Positions 1-4,324 of a stretch of 6,166 bases of DNA are shown here, one piece after another (position 1 is the first letter of the stretch; each line of letters starts with the position of its first letter). The DNA lies in contig CACYDE010000255.1 of NCBI GenBank assembly GCA_902773045.1, positions 1-6,166 on the forward strand. The letters are read 5' to 3'. This DNA comes from an uncultured Ruminococcus sp. (lineage in GTDB: Bacteria > Bacillota > Clostridia > Oscillospirales > Acutalibacteraceae). The translations under genes and the position numbers were made by a program. The notes under the pieces were generated by a model, which had not been told where the DNA came from, searched no databases, and saw only the letters and a program-made list of their open reading frames with translations.

Positions 1-12
1 ATACTTTCGTAT

Positions 13-45
13 TTCAAGGAAATTTAACGCAGTTCAAGGCAAATT
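13..45. repeat. Short imperfect direct repeat
   Basis: The motif TTCAAGG(C)AAATT occurs at 13-24 and 33-45, offset by 20 bases, in an AT-rich stretch at the window edge. No gene is visible around it in any frame. It may be the end of a larger intergenic repeat that starts outside the window, but this cannot be judged from here. Confidence 0.3.
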
Positions 46-78
46 AGACAAGCAGAAATGAAAAGTTATTGATGAACA

Positions 79-188
79 GTTCCTTAGCTTCGATTGAGGA
101 ATAAATTCGGATTCGACAGTGATATCGGTGTTTTATATTTTCAAATACCGATAAACTCTTTGGTAAGCGTCATTTTAAGTTTGAGTTA
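79..188 (+). repeat. Diverged dispersed repeat, copy A
   Basis: This stretch aligns without gaps to the reverse complement of 3941-4050. By hand count 62 of 90 bases are identical between 89-178 and 3951-4040, in conserved blocks such as GGATTCGACA (109-118), CGATA-ACTC (149-158) and GT-ATTTT-A (169-178). Copy A contains a hairpin (123-133 with 143-153, 11 pairs including one G-U) that copy B does not preserve. A 104-codon TTG-initiated frame runs over it, but it has no ribosome-binding site and no recognisable protein, so I read the region as non-coding. Confidence 0.6.
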
Positions 189-199
189 TTTACTTTTTA

Positions 200-216
200 T
201 CGGATATATTATCCGA
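200..216. other. Small hairpin upstream of terminator
   Basis: TCGGAT (200-205) and ATCCGA (211-216) form a perfect 6-bp stem around a 5-base AT loop. It sits between the repeat hairpin at 123-153 and the terminator at 233-268, so a + strand transcript of this region would carry three consecutive stem-loops. Confidence 0.45.
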
Positions 217-232
217 AATATCACTGCGTACA

Positions 233-268
233 GCGCGGTCGGGGGTAAGATCCCTGCCGCGCTTTTTT
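233..268 (+). terminator. Rho-independent terminator
   Basis: GCGCGG (233-238) pairs with CCGCGC (257-262). The stem continues inward through a T-G pair and GGG/CCC after one mismatch, and six T residues follow at 263-268. The T-run makes it a + strand terminator. It probably ends a transcript that starts to the left of the window or covers 1-230. A second perfect 7-bp inverted repeat, GTACAGC (228-234) and GCTGTAC (269-275), overlaps it and could compete with the main stem. Confidence 0.8.
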
Positions 269-294
269 GCTGTACAAAAATTTATACATTGTTC

Positions 295-323
295 ATGAAA
301 AACAAAAAAAATCATTGTATAAT
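295..323 (+). promoter_or_regulatory. Sigma-A-type promoter for VWA-PP2C operon
   Basis: A perfect -10 TATAAT lies at 318-323, with ATGAAA at 295-300 as a moderate -35 (4 of 6 match TTGACA) and a 17-base spacer. It is the best + strand promoter between the terminator at 233-268 and the VWA gene. It would give a leader of about 220-230 nt carrying the 25-bp repeat array. A perfect 12-bp palindrome, ATTATGCATAAT (322-333), covers the predicted transcription start and could be an operator. Confidence 0.6.
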
Positions 324-412
324 TATGCATAATAGGTATATGTATATTTTTGAACACTGTCGGCTTGATCTGTTAACATTCGGGACAAATTCGGACTCGG
401 AGGTGTGAGATC

Positions 413-512
413 TGCCTGTCGGGGATTCGCGACCGTTTGCCTGTCGGGCATTCGTGACCGTTTGCCTGTCTGGGATTCGCGACCGTTTGCCTGTCGGGGC
501 TTCCCGACCGCT
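413..512 (+). repeat. Four tandem 25-bp hairpin repeats in leader
   Basis: There are four contiguous units of exactly 25 bases at 413-437, 438-462, 463-487 and 488-512. All start TGCCTGTC and have GACCG near the end. The fourth contains a perfect stem-loop, GTCGGG-GCTT-CCCGAC (493-508), while the others keep a partial stem. A further CTGCC-GTT-GGCAG hairpin follows at 520-532, just before the ribosome-binding site. A fifth, isolated unit with a perfect 6-bp stem lies at 4158-4177. There is no unique spacer between units, so it is not CRISPR. The array lies inside the predicted leader of the VWA-PP2C operon. Confidence 0.85.
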
Positions 513-558
513 TTTTCGGCTGCCGTTGGCAGTGTTTGGAGGAATTATGGAGGAAGTT

Positions 559-1290
559 ATGGCTAATATTTATGATGATGTAGTTGAAGTTGCAAGAAGA
601 ACTATGGTTCTGTTTTTTGTTGTCGATACCTCGGGAAGTATGGACGGCGCAAAGATCGGAACGCTGAATCAGGCTATCGAGGACGTCATTCCGGAAATCA
701 GAGAAATTTCCGGGAACAACGCCGACGCCGAGATCAAGATCGCTGTCCTTGAATTTTCGAGCGGCGCAAAATGGGTCACGCCTTTTCCGATCCCTGCCGC
801 AGATTTCGAGTGGCAGTATCTCAATGCGGTCGGACTCACCGATTTCGGCGTGGCATGCAGGGAGCTTGACGAAAAACTTTCAAGAACCAATTTCATGAGC
901 GATATCACGGGTTCTTTCGCCCCGGCGATATTCCTTCTCTCGGACGGCGCGCCGACGGACGAATACAAACCAAGTCTTGATAAGCTGTGGTCAAACAACT
1001 GGTTCAAAAAAGCGATCAAAGTCGCTGTCGCAATAGGCGAGGACGCAAACCGCGATATTCTCGCGGAATTCACCGGAAACAGCGAGGGCGTTCTCACGGT
1101 CCACAACCCGGAAGCTTTGAAAAAAATGATCCGCTTCGTTTCCGTCACATCTTCTCAGATAGGCTCAAAAAGCTCGGCTGTCGGAAAAGGCGGGATCGAC
1201 GAAGTGAAATCAAAGCAGGAAGAATTTCTCGATCAGGTCAACGTCGCTTATTCAAACGGTGACTTTGAAGACGATTTTATTGAGTGGTAA
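559..1290 (+). CDS. VWA-domain protein, TerY-like
   Basis: This 243-residue protein is essentially one von Willebrand factor A domain of the small TerY class. The metal-ion-dependent adhesion site is complete: D-x-S-x-S at residues 23-27 (VVDTSGSM), the distal Thr at 94 (GLTDFG), and the Asp at 129 (LLSDGAPTD). No signal peptide or membrane segment is visible, so it should be cytosolic. Residues about 198-243 form a polar tail ending in an acidic FEDDFIEW. The ATG at 559 is preceded by GGAGG (549-553) with 5 bases between; an ATG at 547, also behind a GGAGG, would add four residues. The open frame runs upstream to a GTG at 454, but that part translates the repeat array and is unlikely to be protein. 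The phosphatase gene follows after 6 bases. In TerY-P modules such VWA proteins accompany a PP2C phosphatase and a kinase in stress or metal-resistance contexts. A partner role here is inferred. Confidence 0.85.
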   Translation: MANIYDDVVEVARRTMVLFFVVDTSGSMDGAKIGTLNQAIEDVIPEIREISGNNADAEIKIAVLEFSSGAKWVTPFPIPAADFEWQYLNAVGLTDFGVACRELDEKLSRTNFMSDITGSFAPAIFLLSDGAPTDEYKPSLDKLWSNNWFKKAIKVAVAIGEDANRDILAEFTGNSEGVLTVHNPEALKKMIRFVSVTSSQIGSKSSAVGKGGIDEVKSKQEEFLDQVNVAYSNGDFEDDFIEW

Positions 1291-1296
1291 TTTGTT

Positions 1297-2127
1297 ATGA
1301 AATATAAAGGTTATAATTTCACGGTGATCGGTTCAAGCCACAAAAGAGCCAAGAAACCGTGTCAGGACGCTTCCGTCAGTCTCAACAAAGACGACTACAT
1401 TCTCACGGCGGTCTGCGACGGTCACGGCGGAGAGGATTATTTCCGCTCCGACCGCGGAAGCGACTTCGCAGTCAAGGCTGTGAAAAAATGCATGAGCGAC
1501 CGCGATATACTCCCCATGCTGTCGTTCTACGCGGAAGACAAAAACAAGATCGACGAAATGCTCGTTCAGCTTGAAAAGAGTATTATTTCCGAATGGAACG
1601 ATCTCGTTGAAAACGATTACAAAGAAGACCCCTTCACCGAGGACGAGCTTGAAAGCGTCAATCCTCAGATGAGATTCCGTTATGCGATAGGCGAAAAAAT
1701 AGAATGCGCTTACGGAACGACGATGCTCGTCAACGTGATAACAGACGATTTCTGGTTCGGGATACATATCGGTGACGGAGAGTGCGTTACCATTGATATT
1801 GATGGTAATTTCGACCACCCTATCCCCCATGACGACAACTGCGTTTACAATTACACGACGTCGATCTGCGATCGGACGGCTATCTACAATATGCGCCACC
1901 ATTTCAGCACGAACCTTCCGAAAGCTCTTTTCATCGCAAGCGACGGAGTCGATAATTGTTTTGTTGACAGCACAAAGCTTCACGATTTCTATGGAACGAT
2001 ATTGCAGTCTTTCAGCGATATGGACGAGAGCTTTGCCATCCTGGAGCTGCTTGACTACCTTCCCAAAATGTCTCAGAAAGGAAGCGGCGACGATATCTCT
2101 TTGGGGATCATAATCAGGAAAAAATAG
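1297..2127 (+). CDS. PP2C-family Ser/Thr protein phosphatase
   Basis: This 276-residue protein is a single PP2C (PPM) phosphatase domain that dephosphorylates Ser/Thr residues using two metal ions. Expected motifs appear in order: CQDAS (22-26), the metal-binding CDGHGG (40-45), YGTTMLV (139-145), HIGDGEC (157-163), FIASDGVDNCF (212-222) and the C-terminal GDDISLGIII (264-273) containing the final metal Asp. An acidic insertion at about 105-120 separates the first strands from the core. There is no signal or membrane segment. The gene starts 6 bases after the VWA stop with only a weak GAGTGG upstream, so it is probably translated by coupling. It resembles the phosphatase of TerY-P (VWA/PP2C/kinase) modules, but no kinase gene follows before the terminator at 2250-2282. 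Its substrate is unknown. Confidence 0.9.
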   Translation: MKYKGYNFTVIGSSHKRAKKPCQDASVSLNKDDYILTAVCDGHGGEDYFRSDRGSDFAVKAVKKCMSDRDILPMLSFYAEDKNKIDEMLVQLEKSIISEWNDLVENDYKEDPFTEDELESVNPQMRFRYAIGEKIECAYGTTMLVNVITDDFWFGIHIGDGECVTIDIDGNFDHPIPHDDNCVYNYTTSICDRTAIYNMRHHFSTNLPKALFIASDGVDNCFVDSTKLHDFYGTILQSFSDMDESFAILELLDYLPKMSQKGSGDDISLGIIIRKK

Positions 2128-2249
2128 ACTCTCGATTCCGATTCAAAAGCAAACCGACGATCAAAGTGAAGCCTGCGGAAAGGTTTTAAAGGACTGCGGC
2201 TGTTTTATCGGCGAAATAGAATAAATACAGAAAATTTACGTTTCATCTC
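2128..2249 (+). other. Non-coding stretch with short start-less open frame
   Basis: Between the phosphatase stop and the operon terminator no gene is visible. One frame stays open from about 2129 to the TAA ending at 2224 (reading ...SEACGKVLKDCGCFIGEIE), but it has no ATG/GTG/TTG start and no ribosome-binding site. It could be the worn end of a lost gene or chance. Nothing in it resembles kinase motifs. Confidence 0.3.
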
Positions 2250-2282
2250 AAAACCGGACGTTTAAATGTTCCGGTTTTTTTT
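2250..2282 (+). terminator. Terminator of VWA-PP2C operon
   Basis: AAAACCGGA (2250-2258) pairs with TCCGGTTTT (2270-2278) in a 9-bp stem around a TTTAAA-containing loop, and the T-run extends to 2282. It lies 122 bases after the phosphatase stop, closes the two-gene operon, and isolates it from the tail-fibre-like gene downstream. Confidence 0.85.
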
Positions 2283-2307
2283 GCGTATTCTTATGCAAAA
2301 AACAAAA

Positions 2308-2442
2308 TATCCCTTCTGTTTTATGAAGATGTTTACAAAACAACGTTATCACTGCCGAAACAGCAGAGATACATTCGGTTCGGAAACATCTTTTCTTCCG
2401 CAAAACGTTTACTGCGGAATATCACCAAAACAGAAAGGGATA
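2308..2442 (+). promoter_or_regulatory. Structured leader sequestering the Shine-Dalgarno
   Basis: The leader can fold as a three-way junction. The outer stem P1 pairs 2308-2322 (TATCCCTTCTGTTTT) with 2427-2442: 15 bp with a single bulged A at 2434. P2 pairs AAGATGTTT (2326-2334) with AAACATCTT (2384-2392), 9 bp. P3 pairs TTCCGCA (2396-2402) with TGCGGAA (2413-2419), 7 bp. Inside P2, CCGAA (2355-2359) can pair with either of two TTCGG copies (2374-2378 or 2379-2383). The right arm of P1 contains AAAGGGA (2434-2440), the ribosome-binding site of the gene at 2450, so P1 would block translation. I do not recognise a known riboswitch. A small mobile element with terminal inverted repeats is an alternative reading. 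No clear promoter is visible upstream of it after the terminator. Confidence 0.6.
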
Positions 2443-2449
2443 ATATATT

Positions 2450-3226
2450 ATGAAATACATGAGTGATACATCATTGGCTGCGCTTTTGGCGCATTTGACT
2501 AATAAATTTGCGAACATTACTCACTCACATTCGCCGAACGACATTTCCGAGGTGATTCCCGTTTCAAAAGGCGGAACGGGCAGCGCAGACCGTGCTTTGG
2601 CATTGAATAATCTGGTGGTAGTTCCCGTGAGAGATCCGGTGAGCGTGACCAGCGAAGACTATCGTCATTCGGGCATTTACTATCTTACATCCCCCACGGA
2701 CAGCCCCACAAACGGCGTGGGCTATCTCGTCACAGTGCGCGGGGAAGGAAAAAATCATATGCAGTTCTGGATAGGAAGCGAGTCGGGAAAGACGGGGATA
2801 TATAACCGTGAAAGAGTTTATGCCGGCAGTGGGTCTGTGTGGACAAGCTGGAAACATATGTTGACCGAGGATGATCTTTCAACAGTGCAGTACACCCCGA
2901 CTGCGCTCAACAATTCCGATGTAAGCGGCTGTCATGTTTACAAAAAAGCCGGTTGGGTCCACGTCACGGGATATGTCCGTGTGCTGCCGACAAGCACATC
3001 GGCGGCGAATATCCAAGCGGCGCAGCTGCCCGATGAGTGTATGCCGTTTGAATCTGCGAGAGGCATATCCTATCGCAGCATAACGGGCGGTTTGGAATTC
3101 CACGCGATCGAAGTAAACGCTTCGGGGAAGCTTGTTGTTTCGGGAATTGTCGGAACAGTAAGCGGTTCAAGCTATGAACGGCAGACTATATTTTTAGCAA
3201 TATCATATCCCGCTCAGAATGATTGA
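2450..3226 (+). CDS. Orphan phage tail-fibre/pyocin-knob-like protein
   Basis: The 258-residue product resembles the distal part of a phage or tailocin tail fibre. Residues 23-55 (HSHSPNDI...PVSKGGTGSADRALALNNL) match the HSH...GGTG..A..NL linker common in fibres. Residues about 60-138 have the pattern of a pyocin-knob domain (SGIYYLTS, GVGYLVTV, YAGSGSVWTSWKHML). Residues about 150-258 look like a C-terminal beta-sandwich of the type seen in fibre and receptor-binding tips (GYVRVLP...LPDECMPF...LAISYPAQ). There is no signal peptide or membrane segment. The ATG at 2450 lies 10 bases after AAAGGGA; an in-frame ATG at 2459 is less well placed. No capsid, tail, baseplate, chaperone or lysis gene is present nearby, so it is a solitary or domesticated fibre fragment, or cargo. 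Its binding target is unknown. Confidence 0.75.
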   Translation: MKYMSDTSLAALLAHLTNKFANITHSHSPNDISEVIPVSKGGTGSADRALALNNLVVVPVRDPVSVTSEDYRHSGIYYLTSPTDSPTNGVGYLVTVRGEGKNHMQFWIGSESGKTGIYNRERVYAGSGSVWTSWKHMLTEDDLSTVQYTPTALNNSDVSGCHVYKKAGWVHVTGYVRVLPTSTSAANIQAAQLPDECMPFESARGISYRSITGGLEFHAIEVNASGKLVVSGIVGTVSGSSYERQTIFLAISYPAQND

Positions 3227-3249
3227 GGATATTACATAATTACTTAAGA

Positions 3250-3290
3250 CAACACCGCACAAGACCGCCTGACGGTTTTGTGCGGTGTTG
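3250..3290. terminator. Long hairpin between convergent genes
   Basis: Positions 3250-3267 pair with 3273-3290 over 18 bp, with one G-U and no bulge, around a CCTGA loop. It lies between the stop codons of the fibre-like gene (3226) and the convergent tfoX-like gene (3307). Neither side has a proper T-run, so it may act as a bidirectional transcript end or 3'-end stabiliser rather than a textbook terminator. Confidence 0.65.
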
Positions 3291-3306
3291 CATTAAAGAA
3301 AAAACG

Positions 3307-3606
3307 TTACTTTTTCTTCGGCAAGCCTTCATACGTTGAAAGAACAATTTCTTTCAGCAATTCTTTGTTATCAACATCGCTGACCATATACATATTTTTT
3401 GCTCCCGGATAAGGAAGCTGCTGCTGCATATTGTACTTTCCGTTGCTGTTAACGATCTTCACAAGCAGCCTGTTGTCGTAGATACCGCCGAACAGAACTT
3501 TATCATAATAAAGAAGGAATTCGCCCATCATAGGTTTACAGGTTATATTATCCGACAGTTCAAGCTGTTCAAGTATAAAGTCTTTATAATCTTTTGACGA
3601 CGGCAT
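3307..3606 (-). CDS. TfoX N-terminal-domain family protein
   Basis: The 99-residue protein consists of one TfoX/Sxy N-terminal domain. The family pattern is clear: the KPMMGEFLLYYD block at 24-35, FGGIYDNRLLVK at 39-50, LPYPGAK at 64-70, and a helical DVDNKELLKEIV at 78-88, ending in a basic PKKK. In gamma-proteobacteria TfoX regulates competence together with a C-terminal domain. Stand-alone N-terminal domains in Firmicutes, like this one, have no established role, so competence function should not be assumed. The start at 3606 is chosen because AAAGGAG (3614-3620) sits 7 bases upstream; an ATG at 3651 would add 15 residues without a ribosome-binding site. It lies downstream of tRNA-Trp on the same strand, beyond a weak terminator, and may receive read-through. 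No strong promoter of its own was found. Confidence 0.85.
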   Translation of the reverse strand: MPSSKDYKDFILEQLELSDNITCKPMMGEFLLYYDKVLFGGIYDNRLLVKIVNSNGKYNMQQQLPYPGAKNMYMVSDVDNKELLKEIVLSTYEGLPKKK

Positions 3607-3678
3607 ATCACGGCTCCTTTTGAATATTATTTTCTTTAGGCAACAGCTCATTGCAAAAGTACGAAAACGAAAACGAAG

Positions 3679-3712
3679 ACAAAAAAGAAAACACCCCGTA
3701 AAAGATGTGTTT
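3679..3712 (-). terminator. Weak terminator after tRNA-Trp
   Basis: Read on the minus strand, AAACAC (3712-3707) pairs with GTGTTT (3694-3689), followed by TCTTTTTTG (3688-3680). The stem is only 6 bp with a long loop. A second perfect 9-bp hairpin without a T-run lies between it and the tRNA: TCTCAATAT (3719-3727) with ATATTGAGA (3739-3747). Together they probably end the tRNA-Trp transcript, possibly leakily. Confidence 0.55.
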
Positions 3713-3755
3713 CCGTGATCTCAATATAATACTGTCCGATATTGAGAATCAAATA

Positions 3756-3831
3756 TGGCAGGGGCAGAAGGACTTGAACCCTCGGCACGCGGTTTTGGAG
3801 ACCGCTGCTCTACCAACTGAGCTATACCCCT
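3756..3831 (-). tRNA. tRNA-Trp (anticodon CCA)
   Basis: The minus strand gives a full 76-nt cloverleaf. The acceptor is AGGGGTA paired with TGCCCCT (one U-G), and the D arm contains AGCTCAGTTGGTAGAGC. The anticodon stem GCGGT/ACCGC carries the loop CTCCAAA with anticodon CCA, the T loop has GGTTCAAGTCC, the discriminator is G, and the 3' CCA is encoded (3758-3756). It stands alone, with its own consensus promoter upstream. Confidence 0.97.
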
Positions 3832-3869
3832 AAATATTATTGACTCACTCCTCAACAAAGTGCTATATT

Positions 3870-3898
3870 ATTATAGCAATAAACTTGCACTTTGTCAA
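3870..3898 (-). promoter_or_regulatory. Consensus sigma-A promoter of tRNA-Trp with dyads
   Basis: The minus strand has TTGACA (3898-3893), a 17-base spacer and TATAAT (3875-3870): a perfect consensus promoter about 40 bases upstream of tRNA-Trp. Two dyads overlap it. ACAAAGTGC (3855-3863) and GCACTTTGT (3887-3895) form a perfect 9-bp inverted repeat centred on the -10 region and overlapping the -35. GCTATA-TTAT-TATAGC (3862-3877) covers the -10 itself. These could be operator sites. Confidence 0.9.
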
Positions 3899-3940
3899 CC
3901 CTTTTTTTTAATTTTACACCTAAATCAAATTTATCCTCAA

Positions 3941-4050
3941 ACTCCCACACTCAAAATCACAGTGAATGCAGAGTCTATCGTTGGTTGTCGATGTAAAAAA
4001 TAGCTTTCGCTGTCGAATCCGAGCTTATTCTTCGATCAAAGCTATTGTCG
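3941..4050 (-). repeat. Diverged dispersed repeat, copy B
   Basis: This is the inverted partner of the repeat at 79-188 (position n pairs with 4129 minus n). It holds its own perfect 9-bp inverted repeat, AATAGCTTT (3999-4007) and AAAGCTATT (4038-4046), which copy A lacks. On the + strand a 55-codon frame (ATG at 3966, TAA ending 4133) runs through it and the following hairpin, but there is no ribosome-binding site and its composition follows the repeats. I treat it as non-coding. Confidence 0.6.
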
Positions 4051-4052
4051 TC

Positions 4053-4094
4053 ACCCATACCCCCTTTCCCTCAAGGAAAAGGGGGCTTTTGGGT
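4053..4094. repeat. C/G-tract hairpin
   Basis: CCCCCTTT-CC (4060-4069) pairs with GG-A-AAAGGGGG (4075-4085): 10 bp with one bulged A and a 5-base loop. An outer ACCC (4053-4056) can pair with GGGT (4091-4094). It directly abuts repeat copy B and stands out from the AT-rich surroundings. No convincing T-run follows on either strand, so I list it as a repeat-like hairpin rather than a terminator. Confidence 0.5.
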
Positions 4095-4157
4095 TATAGG
4101 GCAAATTTGGGAGAGGGCGAAATGTTACGTTAATAATCAAAGTTGGTGCGCATATTC

Positions 4158-4177
4158 GCCTGTCGGCGCTTGCCGAC
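4158..4177 (+). repeat. Isolated copy of the GCCTGTCGG hairpin unit
   Basis: GCCT is followed by GTCGGC-GCTT-GCCGAC, a perfect 6-bp stem with a GCTT tetraloop. It is the same architecture and loop as the fourth unit of the array at 488-512, with compensated stem bases (GTCGGG/CCCGAC there, GTCGGC/GCCGAC here). This indicates a dispersed hairpin family whose structure is maintained. Confidence 0.75.
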
Positions 4178-4324
4178 CCCCGAACCAATTCAACCGGTTC
4201 CTCGGAACTCTGTTTAAATTTCCGAAAACACCGTTTCGATAATGACAGAGAGGTAATAAATACTTGGGAAGTTTTAGTTTATATTTCCGACCGATCAAAA
4301 CCGATATCCGATGTCGGGTCGGAA
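4178..4324. other. Non-coding spacer with hairpin past AKR stop
   Basis: No gene is supported here; overlapping open frames on both strands lack ribosome-binding sites and cross the repeat hairpin. Immediately after the aldo/keto reductase stop, TTCCGACC (4285-4292) and GGTCGGAA (4317-4324) form an 8-bp stem, with an inner CCGA/TCGG (4301-4304, 4314-4317). It could end the reductase transcript, although no T-run follows on the minus strand. Confidence 0.45.

Noticed and set aside
94..408. 104-codon + strand open frame starting TTG
   Set aside because: It has no ribosome-binding site, runs through a dispersed repeat, a strong terminator and a promoter, and its product resembles nothing I know.
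413..512. CRISPR array
   Set aside because: The 25-bp units abut one another with no unique spacers, and no cas gene is present.
454..558. N-terminal extension of the VWA protein from a GTG at 454
   Set aside because: It would translate the 25-bp hairpin repeats, and good ribosome-binding sites precede the ATGs at 547 and 559.
2266..2466. 66-codon + strand open frame before the fibre-like gene
   Set aside because: It begins inside the operon terminator, has no ribosome-binding site, and covers the structured leader.
3607..3651. Longer start (ATG at 3651) for the tfoX-like gene
   Set aside because: The internal ATG at 3606 has AAAGGAG at ideal spacing and matches the usual start of the domain.
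3662..3677. CGAAAA hexamer repeat upstream of the tfoX-like gene
   Set aside because: Only about two and a half copies in A-rich sequence, with no structure or promoter match; too little to support a function.
3966..4133. 55-codon + strand open frame starting ATG
   Set aside because: It lacks a ribosome-binding site and consists of the antisense of repeat copy B plus the C/G-tract hairpin.
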